Of a DNA stretch of 64,000 nt, positions 34,249 to 44,637 are shown in pieces. Position numbers and translations under genes: made by a program. The notes under the pieces were generated by a model. The model was not told where the DNA came from. It made no database searches and was given only the letters and a program-made list of their open reading frames with translations. This DNA is from Begonia masoniana. Taxonomy: Eukaryota > Streptophyta > Magnoliopsida > Cucurbitales > Begoniaceae. Location of the stretch: positions 19,252,531 through 19,316,530 of the forward strand of contig CM039506.1 in assembly GCA_022432975.1 (NCBI GenBank), given 5' to 3'. Every line of letters begins with the position of its first letter. Within the stretch, counting starts at the first letter, position 1.

Positions 34249-35940
34249 GGTTCAGACCTTGGTATACATCAATTACAAATTCTATCTATCTGTCTGGCGG
34301 TAATCTGGGAAGATCATCGAGTAAAATCTCTGTAAAATCTCTAACAATTGGAATGTCACTTGGCTTTTCCTCGTTGAATAATTGAGTATCAACCACTATG
34401 GCAAGATAAACTGAGCAGTTATCTTTAAACTGCTCTTGGACCACCATAGAATAGGAAGTATGTAGTCCACTTTTCCTTATCATCACCTGCAAGGTAAACT
34501 TTTCTTTGTTCGGGGGACAAAAAGTCACTATCTCAGACCTGCAGTCAATAGTGGCGAAATGGTGGGACAACCAGTCCATTCCCAAAATGTGATCATATCG
34601 CTTTATGCCCATAACTATCTGACTAGCAAAAAGAGTATTATTCTCTACGGAAATAACATTGCCTTGAAATACTCCATCTGACTGCATACATTATCCTGAA
34701 GGTAGCATTATGCTATATAAAAAATCTGCCAACTCTGGCATTAATTTCAACCTAGCTACACAGGTAGTTGAAATAATAGAATGTGTAGCCCCTATGTCTA
34801 TCAATGAAAAGACTGCTATGTCGATAATCAAGACGGCACCTGCAATAACAGAAGGCTTGGCATCATCATCAATGTCGCCATGCTCGATGAAAGAGAATAT
34901 CCTCGGTGTAACTCTCTTCTGATCAATAGTCATCCTTGAACAATTTTGAGCATAGTGGCCTACCTCCCCGCGTTTAAGACACCTGTCCGTACCCAGTCTA
35001 CAAGCACCAAAATGAGCTTTCTGGCACTTTGGACATACAGGTTTCTGAGTAGGTTCCTGGATTTGTTTTCCTTTTCCCTAATCACCCTTTTCGTCATCTG
35101 GCCTCTTTACCCCTTGTTGATGTAATTGTTGTTGTCCTCTCGGTTGCCAGCCTTTGTTCTGAGATTGAGGCTGGATCTCTCGAAAGAATCCTCTGCTAGG
35201 CTCTCTTGGTTTAACATAGGTTTGTTCTGTAGCTTCGAACTCCAGAGTTCTGGCTACAATACCTGCACAAGGAACATTCAAAGTTCCTAATATAATAACA
35301 CTTTTTCAAATTTACGGCTTCAACCCTTGCATAAACTGGTGCACTTTGTCCTCATTCTCGCTCACCAAGCGTGGTGCAAATCGAGACAAGGTTTCAAACT
35401 TTTGAATATACTCAGCAACCGAACCAGTCTGTCGTAGCTGCGTAAACTCCATCAATTTACCCGTTCACACTGTACGACTGAAATACTTGTCATAGAACAC
35501 GGTTTTGAACCGTTCCCAAGTCATTGCTGCTACATCGGTAGTTACATTGATGGTGTCCTACAAAAATTGAGCATCCAATGCAAAGTGAAAGGTAGTACAT
35601 GCGACTTTTTCCCTGTTCTCAATCTTTACGTAGGCTAGCATATCCTCCATAGTTCGAATCTACTCCTCAGCAGCAGTGGGATCCAACAATTAACCATTGA
35701 ATAGTTGAGGTCGCAACTTTTGAAATCACTCCATGCTGTGATTATTAGGAACAACCAACTCTTGGGTTCTAAGACTCTCTCGGTTTATCAATGCCTCTAG
35801 CTGATGAGACTGCTTATCTATATATTACGCTTGTCGATCAAGATGTTAAGCATGTTGGGCAATGAAATCCCTCAATTGGTCTATGGTATTGTCCGTTTCA
35901 TCCCTCTCATTTTCTCTTCTAACTATTTTGTTAATCCTAT
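34249..35940 (-). pseudogene. Element A: gag-protease remnant
   Basis: Minus strand. A degraded gag runs from about 35940 (NTIDQLRDFIAQHA then TAA, several Gln-to-stop changes and frameshifts) through a basic linker (35078-35281) and a CCHC-like knuckle. The protease block 34691-34933 (PRIFSFIEHGDIDDDAKPSV, LIDIGATHSIIS) has the catalytic D-T-G changed to D-I-G. 34286-34687 holds YDHILGMDWLSHHFATIDC and DIPIVRDFTEILLDDLPRLPP, the protease-RT linker, followed by a stop. Coding continues at 20160 beyond the 14-kb insertion block. Confidence 0.88.
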
Positions 35941-35996
35941 AAAATTTAAAGACAAATAACTCTAAGAAATTGAAGAAATCTTATAAATGTACTTAC
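35937..35996 (-). other. Putative 60-nt leader intron of element A
   Basis: Minus-strand GTAAGT at 35996 and ATAG at 35937, between PBS and gag, aligned with those of B, C and H. Confidence 0.4.
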
Positions 35997-36069
35997 AGTT
36001 GAGGAAGTATGTCCGTGTAGTGGCTTGTGATGTCGAACAGTCTACAGAACCAATTTTAAAATCTGTTTG

Positions 36070-36080
36070 CTCTGATACCA
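36070..36080 (-). promoter_or_regulatory. Primer-binding site of element A
   Basis: TGGTATCAGAG on the minus strand, three bases from the LTR end at 36084. Confidence 0.85.
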
Positions 36081-36083
36081 TAC

Positions 36084-36823
36084 TGTAACACGTCCTTCTT
36101 TTTCTTTACCTTAAAATTCTCATAATTTTTTTTTGACTTTATTTAATGACTTTATTCATTTCCTCGAGCGACATCGTTTAAAATATTAAACCATGGTAGC
36201 GGAAGACTATCGTGCATGGAAGACTCGTTATAAAGTAAAATTAACCAAAATCCCAAGTTTGATACAATAAAAAGAACCCCAGTCGACCCCCAAAGCTTTC
36301 AATCGACACTTCATAATAGTGGTCGACCTCTCCTAATAGGGGTCGACACCCCATTTGTCTCTTGTTTTTTTTTTCTACTGAGACCGGTCGACACCTTGCA
36401 ATAGCGGTCGACACCTTGTCTAGTATGGGCCTACCACTACAAGCATAGGTCTACCCCTTGTCTGGTAGTGGTCGACCCCTACAAGCATAGGTCGACACTT
36501 CAAAGGCAAAATGTCATCCCTCTACGTCTAACACTTCACATTTTACCCACTTATCCCCTTTTTCTTTTACTTACTCATCACCAATTCACTTCCTTTACTT
36601 TCTAAACCCCTTTCAACATCCAATACACTCTTAAATACGCTATAAACTCAACGATTATACTTTAAAAACAAAATAATTTATCACCATATCTACACCATGA
36701 GTACTTAGCGGAATTCTAGAAACGAACTGCATGGGTACATCTAAAATGAACATATCCATACAGATGAAAACGAAAAACTCCCCAACATCTCCAATCTCCA
36801 CCATACTTAACCAACTCTACATG
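36084..36823 (-). repeat. Element A 5' LTR, 3'-terminal part
   Basis: Closely similar to 3418-4227 with scattered substitutions and one missing ~70-bp block in the GTCGAC cluster. Similarity stops at CAACTCTACAT, where LTR D begins. The remainder of the LTR is not in the window. Confidence 0.85.
36281..36497. repeat. GTCGAC palindrome cluster, element A 5' LTR
   Basis: Second copy of the cluster at 3614-3893 with fewer units. Confidence 0.85.
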
Positions 36824-36828
36824 TAACG

Positions 36829-37937
36829 TGTAACACCCGGAATTTTTCCTATATAGTACATAACCCTAGGTTAGGTTATGCCATGGGAGTTTAACATTAA
36901 CCTAGGTTTGAGTTGTATTGTTGACTTAAGGAAGTGACATAAACATAGGAGGGTTTGAAGAGAAGGAATCACGGTGGAAATGAGTAGGAGGCAAAGGAAG
37001 AAAAGGGTGTTGGTAAGTCAAAATTTAGGGGAAGAAGAGAGTTTGAAAAAGTCAAAAGAGTAAAGGGAGTTGAAAAGTCAAAAAAGAATTAACCAATGGG
37101 AAGAAATATGTGGTGAAAAGGAAAGAAAGTGTGGGGTTTCCACGTGAGGAATGAAGTGGAATGAAGGAGAAGGAAAAGAGTGGGGAGTTTTATAATTTAT
37201 GAAACTTTGGTGGATAAAGCAAAAAGGTGAAAAAGATGGTTTTTATAAATTAAAGGAAAGTGAAGGAGAAAAACATCAAAACCTCTTCTTCTTCCTCTTG
37301 CCCTTCACGGTTCCTTGCAGCCATTGAAGCCCCTCTAAATCTTCATTTCATCAAGAGTTTTCAAGGTATTTTGAGATAAATTGAGTGGGTTTTACTTTTC
37401 TACCATTAGGTGTTAGTATGTGGTGTTTTTATGGTAGTTTAGTGAGGTTTGGTTAGGGTTTGGAAAACCCTAACCATGGGGTCCGAAATTTGGGGTTTAA
37501 ATGGTGGTTTTCTTCCCTAATTGCATGATTAAGAGGTTAGATGAATTTAATGGGTTGATTTAGGGATAGATTGGAGATTTGAAAGGTGTTATGCAAAAAT
37601 CGGTTGTGTGGAGTATGAACACCGGTTCTGTTTTGTTATTTTCGGATTTTCCCTTGTGTTGGTTTGGTTAATTTGAGTGTTTCAATGGATAGTAGATGTG
37701 TAGGGGTTTATAGATTGGGGTGGCACGTCAAAATCCGTTGACAAACGAGTAAGTTATGGCTGTTCGAAGTTGGACACTGAAAATAGTTAGAGAAAAGCGG
37801 GTTTTGTGGTTTTAGGTTGAATTGTGGTGTAGTTTTGGTTAGTTTAGGTTTAAGAATTTCTTAGAGTTTTATAAGTGAGTTACTGAGTTAAGTTTCCTTA
37901 TTTGTTAAGTAATTGTGCACGAGTAAGTTAGCGGTAC
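36829..37937 (+). repeat. LTR D, 5' part only (Ty3/Gypsy-type, plus)
   Basis: Begins TGTAACACCCGGAATTTTTC; the leader-like part (about 37280-37375) is pyrimidine-rich and followed by a CAAGGTATTTTG donor-like site. Cut at 37938 by the start of LTR E. The distal part is not found. There is no coding content. Confidence 0.6.
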
Positions 37938-40582
37938 TGTAATACCCGGCTTGTACGGAATATTAATATTATATTATGTGATGACATTTTTGTAATTATA
38001 TCAAATCAAGTCTGTTTTGTGAGCGGAGAGCTTTATTAGGATCCTAACGATTAATAGGAATTTTAAGGAAATTACGAGAATTTTCAAAGTAATAACGCTA
38101 TATTTCAAGTAATTACGTTTCTCGTAATATAAAGGACGTTTTAGTAAAAATAGTAAACGTGGTCCGATTTGCGAACAGACAGTTTTAATAAATCCTAAAT
38201 AATAAGTTGGAGTTATTGTTAAAATAAGAAAATTTGGAGAAACCGAATAGTTAGCCGATTAACGAAACGAAGGACGAAACGATTATAAAAACTAAGGAAG
38301 GGCAAAACGGTCTTTTGCAAAGTCAATTTTTAATTTAAAACATCACACTTCTTCTTCCTCCAGAGAACTTCACGATTTCTCTGCTCCTTTTCTCCTCCAG
38401 GCCACGATCTCCATTCTCCCTCACGCAACTTTCCATTCCGACCTCCGATTCGTCTCCCGATCGTCTCGTTTTTTTCATGTTTTCTCCTCCTCTTGCAACC
38501 CTAGGTATGAATCTATGGTTTTAGAGTGTTAGTTTTCAATTTCTACGAAGTTTAGCGTTAGGGTTTTCGTTTAGGGTTTTGTTAGAAATCGAGATTTAGA
38601 GTTCAAAATCGATAGGTTGTTGTAGTTTATGAATGTATAAAGCGTATTGAACGTTGTTGGACAAATTTAATCTATTTAGGACAAATGTTAGATTTTGTGA
38701 AAATTCGAGATTTAAGAAAAGCTCGTATTTAGGGATTGGAGGTGCCGAGCGTGTAATTGCTCGATGAAATAGCTCAATGAATTTGATTAAAGCTATAGGA
38801 AATTTCGTTAGTTACGGTTTTGTAATTTGGATGCTTAGTAGCTTAAATTAGTTTTAACGGCGAATATTGTTTTTTGCATCAGACAAACAATGCTCGTGGA
38901 CGGAGTTTGAGCTGCAACGGACACAAGGTAAGTTCTCGTGACTTGCTTTGACCAATTGGTCTACACCGTACGTCGAGGTCGTATCGAGGAATTTTGGTGA
39001 CGTGCTTGTTTAACTGCTTTGGATGGGTAGTTAGGTTTAATCGTTTTATAGGTTATGCTTTTACAGTCTTGATGGTACACATGATTGCTTGTTTACGTTT
39101 ATATTGAACTGTTCACGCATCACGTGTTTTAAAAGAACATAGAAAATGAATTTCCGCACGATGTTTTAAAGAAAATGGCGATGTGGCCTGGAGAGGGGCT
39201 ATTGATCTATTGTGAAGATCGACTACGGGTTTGTCACAATACCACATCTATTATGTACTCATACAGTTATACAGTTATAGGTCATGCGAGATGGGGCTCA
39301 GGCACGGCTGTACGCGTTGTAAGCGTGTACCCCCCTCCTCTAGCTGGAAAGAGTAGTCCGACCGTTAGATGTGCTCTCTCCGGTTAGGGGGTTGAGATCT
39401 CGGTGACACCCACAGAGTAAAGATAAAGAAAATGCTGCATGATTTCTGAACTCATATGCATAGCATGCATGTACATTTACGAGAGCTTGTTGGGATTTTT
39501 ATCTTATAGGTGTCTGTATGGTGTAGGTGACTTCGACATAGGTGAGGACGAGATCCCTCCACCTGAGGAGTGATGCAGTTGACGGAGGATGGTTGCGTGA
39601 GTGTACTGGCGCAGTCGATGCTTAACCTGACCCGTGGGGATGTATGTACGTGTTTTGAGGGTATTGGGTTATTTTGAGTAAAATATGTATAAAGATATAA
39701 CATTTTAGGATATTTGGATCTGATAGTAGATAGGTTTATGTTTGATGTTTTAAACGTTTTTGGAAATCTGTTTTATAAACTGTTTTTGTAAAGTTTTCAT
39801 TGGAACTGTGTGGTAATTTAAAACAGGAGGGATTGTCAATTTTTAAACATATCCACGCAGTTCGTTTTTACGAAAGTTTACTACGTTTTTAAATAGGTTC
39901 TGGGATATGTTTCCGGCTGATTTATTTGGTAGTTGAGGAAGTGAGTAAATGTTTTGAGGATTTCTTGGTTATTCTGGTGTTTCTGTAAATTTTAGGTAAG
40001 AAGTGAATTCCAGAGAGGAAGTTAAGCTCTCTGGAAATCTGTTAAGTAGTTGGAATTTTATAAGTTTATGGATGTCGTCCACGGTAGTAGTTCATTCTGT
40101 CTTCAAGGATTTTTATGAATTTTGGTTAAGTGTTCTGTGAAACGTCGTCCACGAAGCCTTCTAACTTCGTCGTCCATGATGTCTTCTGTTCTGTTGTTCA
40201 CAGCCACTGTACTTCTGTTGTCCACTGCCACTGCAGTCCTGTTGTCCACAGCCACTGCAGTTCTGTAGTCCACAGCCACTGCACTTCTGTTGTCCACAGC
40301 CACTGCACTTCTGTTGTCCACTGTCACTGCAGTTCTGTTGTCCACAGTCACTGCACTCATGTTGTCCACAGCCACTGCACTTCTGTTGTCGACAGCCACT
40401 GTACTTCTGTTGTCTACTGCCACTGTACGTCTGTTGTCCACAGCCACTGCAGTTCTGTTGTCCACAGTCACTGCACTTCTGTTGTCCACAGTTTCTATTT
40501 TTAAATGTTTTAGATATTTTTAAAAGTTCAAAAAAATAAAAAATAAGTTTAAAATAAAAATAAAATAATAAGATAATAATAT
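37938..40582 (+). repeat. LTR E (Ty3/Gypsy-type, plus), 3' end lost
   Basis: Starts TGTAATACCCGG. Landmarks match element C: CGTAATATAAAGGACGTTTTAG near 38124, GCAACCCTAGGTATGAATC near 38493, GGTAAGTTCTCGTGACTTGC near 38926, GGTGAGGACGAGATCCCTCC near 39541 and CGCAGTTCGTTTTTACGAAAG near 39856. It ends in an AATAA-rich stretch that passes straight into the 40-bp array without the expected terminal ...ACA. Confidence 0.75.
40165..40492. repeat. 24-bp minisatellite (TTCTGTTGTCCACAGCCACT)
   Basis: About 13 units of exactly 24 bp, TTCTGTTGTCCACAGCCACT followed by GCAC or GCAG. Because 24 is a multiple of three, frames stay open on both strands and encode 8-residue repeats (for example VVHSHCTS on plus, VDNRTAVA on minus). 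There is no sign that these are genes. Confidence 0.95.
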
Positions 40583-41400
40583 AAAGTGCGAGTAGCACTA
40601 GAGGATTGAACGCCTCGTCGTTAAAGTGCGAGTAGCACTAGAGGATTGAACGCCTCGTCGTTAAAGTGCGAGTAGCACTAGAGGATTGAACGCCTCGTCG
40701 TTAAAGTGCGAGTAGCACTAGAGGATTGAACGCCTCGTCGTTAAAGTGCGAGTAGCACTAGAGGATTGAACGCCTCGTCGTTAAAGTGCGAGTAGCACTA
40801 GAGGATTGAACGCCTCGTCGTTAAAGTGCGAGTAGCACTAGAGGATTGAACGCCTCGTCGTTAAAGTGCGAGTAGCACTAGAGGATTGAACGCCTCGTCG
40901 TTAAAGTGCGAGTAGCACTAGAGGGTTGAACGCCTCGTCGTTAAAGTGCAAGTAGCACTAGAGGATTGAACGCCTCGTCGTTAAAGTGCAAGTAGCACTA
41001 GAGGATTGAACGCCTCGTCGTTAAAGTGCGAGTAGCACTAGAGGATTGAACGCCTCGTCGTTAAAGTGCGAGTAGCACTAGAGGGTTGAACGCCTCGTCG
41101 TTAAAGTGCGAGTAGCACTAGAGGGTTGAATGCCTCGTCGTTAAAGTGCGAGTAGCACTAGAGGGTTGAACGCGTCGTCGTTAAAGTGCGAGTAGCACTA
41201 GAGGGTTGAATGCCTCGTCGTTAAAGTGCGAGTAGCACTAGAGGGTTGAATGCCTCATCATTAAAGTGCAAGTAGCACTAGAGGATGGAACGCCTCGTCG
41301 TTAAAGTGCGAGTAGCACTAGAGGATGGAACGCCTCGTCGTTAAAGTGCGAGTCGTCGTTAAAGTGCGAGTAGCACTAGAGGGTTTAACGTCTCGTCGTT
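40583..41400. repeat. 40-bp tandem array, first block (~20 units)
   Basis: The unit starts AAAGTGCGAGTAGCACTAGA and ends CGCCTCGTCGTT. The first nine or so units are identical; later ones carry GAGGGTTGAA, TGCCTC or AAGTGCAAG variants, so homogenisation is graded along the array. One truncated unit lies at 41341-41355. Confidence 0.97.
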
Positions 41401-42506
41401 AACGTGCATGAGTAAGAAGATAGCAGAGTGAGTATCATTGGCATGTGTTAGGAGGCGGTGTGCGCATTGTGTTTGTTTACATTCGTGTTATTCATTACTT
41501 GCTAAGCGTAAGCTTACGTGTGTGTGTGTGTGTGTGTGTTCTGTGGTGTAGGTGAAGAAGACAAGAGCAGGTGAGGTAGATGTGACAGCCGAGGACTAGG
41601 CCGCAGTTGGAGGAGTACGGAGTCCGCCGGTGCAGGCTGTTGTCGGGGTGTCTTGGCCACTGTCTTCCTCGGGTAGTGTGGGAGGTGAACATTTTGTGGT
41701 AAATGGTTTTGTAAATGTTTTGTAAGAAGTAGAAGTTTTAGTACATTGAAGTTGTCAATGTTTTCGTAATGATTTTGGAAATTTTTCGAGTCAGTGGTGA
41801 TGTTTGATTGGTGATAATGATCGTAAATATTTGTGGGTTGAAACTATATGTTTCTGGTTTAATTGCAGGTTTTGGTTTAAAGAAATTTAGGTGTTACGCT
41901 GCTCGTTTTGATTTTTAAAATAATAACGTTGGGTTTATGTTCGCTATTTTTTCCATTATTCGTTTTAAGTCGGTTTTTAAACTTTTGAGGGACTTGAAGA
42001 TTTGGGTGTCGGGAGTGTGTGGTTAAAATTTCAGAATTTTTGGAGGTGTTTTGTTTGGAGAACAATGAAGAGAAGTCGATAAAGTCGGGAAAAAGTCAAT
42101 TTTTGGCGTTTTGGGGTGAAAAAAACAGAGCGTGTGGCGATCGATCGCCACTGGGCGTCGATCGATCGCCCACGGTCGCATTTTCGGAGGAAAAACAGAG
42201 CGGGTGGCGATCAATCGCCGTCAGGAAGGCGATCGCTCGCCCATGGCACGCGCAGGGCACGCGCGGGGCGCCTAGCAGCGCCCCAACCTAAATTTTTTAA
42301 GTTTTTTTTTTAATTTCCTAATTCCAAATTATTTTAACCAGATATTTTCCAACGTATTTAGACACGTTTTCCAACAAAAATTGAGGGTTTGAAAAACCCG
42401 AAAACCGAGTTAGAAAATTTACAAAAATTATTTTAAACGTCGTTTTCAACGCGGGATAGCTTAGCAAAGTAACGCACTGAGCTGGGTCGGGTTCGTGGGT
42501 GTTACA
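41401..42506 (+). repeat. LTR F 3' part, copy 1 (plus)
   Basis: Contains the CTTGCTAAGCGTAAGCTTACG block with a (GT)n run (41517-41539), CTGTGGTGTAGGTGAAGAAG near 41540, and the terminal GGGTCGGGTTCGTGGGTGTTACA. Its 5' part is replaced by or merged with the 40-bp array. Confidence 0.75.
42136..42245. repeat. GGCGATCGATCGCC palindrome cluster, LTR F copy 1
   Basis: GGCGATCGATCGCC, GTCGATCGATCGCCC, GGCGATCAATCGCC and GGCGATCGCTCGCC, 260-370 bp before the LTR end. A second copy is at 44219-44330. Confidence 0.92.
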
Positions 42507-42547
42507 TAACGCCCCCGAATCCACCCCGGCTCGTTGCGTTACTTTGC
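42464..42547. repeat. Inverted repeat: LTR F/LTR G tail-to-tail junction, copy 1
   Basis: The ~41-bp arms GCAAAGTAACGCA...GTGTTA and TAACGC...TGCGTTACTTTGC are complementary apart from a few bases, with a ~2-nt loop at 42505-42506. This is where the plus-strand LTR F end meets the end of minus-strand LTR G. Confidence 0.88.
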
Positions 42548-42916
42548 ACAACATTATAACATTAAAACAAAATTAAAATATTTTTTCGATAAAGATTTGA
42601 ATCGATTTTCAGGTTTTTTGAACCCAAAACATGGTTTAAAACGTGCGGAATTGTCAAAACGTGTCATAAATGGCTGGTTTTAAAACTATTTGAAAGGGGT
42701 AAAATTTGAAAAAGAAAAGAAAAAAACCAATGTGGCCCACCTGGGCGACGCGCGCGCACTGGTGCACCCATCGCCCAGGCAGCGCGCCCTGGCGCGGTGC
42801 GCGCAGATATTTCCAAACCAACCTCGACCGATTTCTGCACTAATCGGTCAACATCACCACACCAACTTCGACCGATTTCTGCACTAATCGGTCAACATCA
42901 CCACACCAACTTCGAC
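42507..42916 (-). repeat. LTR G 3' end, copy 1 (minus)
   Basis: From the inverted-repeat centre through a GCGCGC-rich island (42735-42805) to about two units of the 44-bp array (42825-42916). It then switches to LTR F-type sequence. Confidence 0.7.
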
Positions 42917-43051
42917 CGATGGTTGAATATTGTGTGAGTGGCATGCGAATGTTTAAGCTATGAAAAACGTTTTGGGTCCCGCATGAGTGATGTGAGCATG
43001 AGGTGAATGGTGGGCATGGAAACTTTAGAACAGTACACTATAGGTTTAATG
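42917..43051 (+). repeat. LTR F sequence upstream of the second 40-bp array
   Basis: Short stretch with GCATGCGAATG and a GTCCCGCATGAGTGATGTG block leading into AAGTGCAAGTAGCACTAGAG. It is absent in front of the first array, so copy 2 retains more of LTR F. Confidence 0.6.
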
Positions 43052-43470
43052 TCCGCATTAAGTGCAAGTAGCACTAGAGGATTGAACGCCTCGTCGTTAA
43101 AGTGCGAGTAGCACTAGAGGATTGAACGCCTCGTCGTTAAAGTGCGAGTAGCACTAGAGGATTGAACGCCTCGTCGTTAAAGTGCGAGTAGCACTAGAGG
43201 ATTGAACGCCTCGTCGTTAAAGTGCGAGTAGCACTAGAGGGTTGAATGCCTCGTCGTTAAAGTGCAAGTAGCACTAGAGGATTGAACGCCTCGTCGTTAA
43301 AGTGCGAGTAGCACTAGAGGATTGAACGCCTCGTCGTTAAAGTGCGAGTAGCACTAGAGGGTTGAACGCCTCGTCGTTAAAGTGCGAGTAAAAAAAAAAA
43401 AGCACTAGAGGACTGGACGCGTCGTTTTAAAAAGGTCGAGTCGTCGTTAAAGTGCGAGTGCATAGGGGTT
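43052..43470. repeat. 40-bp tandem array, second block (~9-10 units)
   Basis: Same unit as the first array. The last units are scrambled: a run of 12 A at 43391-43402 splits one unit and the following units are truncated, which looks like a consensus error. Confidence 0.95.
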
Positions 43471-44596
43471 TAAGTCTCCGTCGTTAACGTGCTGAGTAGA
43501 AGATAGAGAGTGAGTATCATTGGCATGTGTAGGAGGCGGTGTGCGCATTGTGTTTGTTTACATTCGTGTTATTCATTACTTGCTAAGCGTAAGCTTACGT
43601 GTGTGTGTGTGTGTGTGTGTTCTGTGGTGTAGGTGAAGAAGACAAGAGCAGGTGAGGTAGATGTGACAGCCGAGGACTAGGCCGCAGTTGGAGGAGTACG
43701 GAGTCCGCCGGTGCAGGCTGTTGTCGGGGTGTCTTGGCCACTGTCTTCCTCGGGTAGTGTGGGAGGTGAACATTTTGTGGTAAATGGTTTTGTAAATGTT
43801 TTGTAAGAAGTAGAAGTTTTAGTACATTGAAGTTGTCAATGTTTTCGTAATGATTTTGGAAATTTTTCGAGTCAGTGGTGATGTTTGATTGGTGGATAAT
43901 GATCGTAAATATTTGTGGGTTGAAACTATATGTTTTCTGGTTTAATTGCAGGTTTTGGTTTAAAGAAATTTAGGTGTTACGCTGCTCGTTTTGATTTTTA
44001 AAATAATAACGTTGGGTTTATGTTCGCTATTTTTTCCATTATTCGTTTTAAGTCGGTTTTTTAAACTTTTTGAGGGACTTGAAGATTTGGGTGTCGGGAG
44101 TGTGTGGTTAAAATTTCAGAATTTTTGGAGGTGTTTTGTTTGGAGAACAATGAAGAGAAGTCGATAAAGTCGGGAAAAAGTCAATTTTTGGCGTTTTGGG
44201 GTGAAAAAAACAGAGCGTGTGGCGATCGATCGCCACTGGGCGTCGATCGATCGCCCACGGGTCGCATTTTCGGAGGAAAAACAGAGCGGGTGGCGATCAA
44301 TCGCCGTCAGGAGGCGATCGATCGCCCATGGCACGCGCAGGGCACGCGCGGGGCGCCTAGCAGCGCCCCAACCTAAATTTTTTTAAGTTTTTTTTTTTTA
44401 AATTTCCTAATTCCAAATTATTTTAACCAGATATTTTCCAACGTATTTTAGACACGTTTTCCAACAAAAATTGAGGGTTTGAAAAACCCGAAAACCGAGT
44501 TAGAAAATTTACAAAAATTATTTTAAACGTCGTTTTCAACGCGGGATAGCTTAGCAAAGTAACGCACTGAGCTGGGTCGGGTTCGTGGGGGTTACA
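43471..44596 (+). repeat. LTR F 3' part, copy 2 (plus)
   Basis: Near-identical to 41401-42506, offset 2081-2090 bp, with differences mostly single-base indels in homopolymers. Contains the second palindrome cluster at 44219-44330. Confidence 0.85.
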
Positions 44597-44637
44597 TAAC
44601 GCCCCCGAATCCACCCCGGCTCGTTGCGTTACTTTGC
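44554..44637. repeat. Inverted repeat: LTR F/LTR G tail-to-tail junction, copy 2
   Basis: Same arms as 42464-42547, with one base changed near the centre (GTGGGGGTTACA). Confidence 0.88.

Noticed and set aside
40103..40598. Open frames of 124-145 codons on both strands with Cys/His-rich or VDNR repeats
   Set aside because: They are a by-product of a 24-bp tandem repeat whose unit is a multiple of three; no start context, domain or strand preference.
40583..41400. Regular direct repeats resembling a CRISPR array
   Set aside because: Units are head to tail with no unique spacers, and the surroundings are plant LTRs; it is a minisatellite.
42464..42547. Terminal inverted repeat of a DNA transposon
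   Set aside because: The arms are the 3' ends of two oppositely oriented LTRs of related sequence, with LTR landmarks on both sides and no transposase or matching flank duplication.
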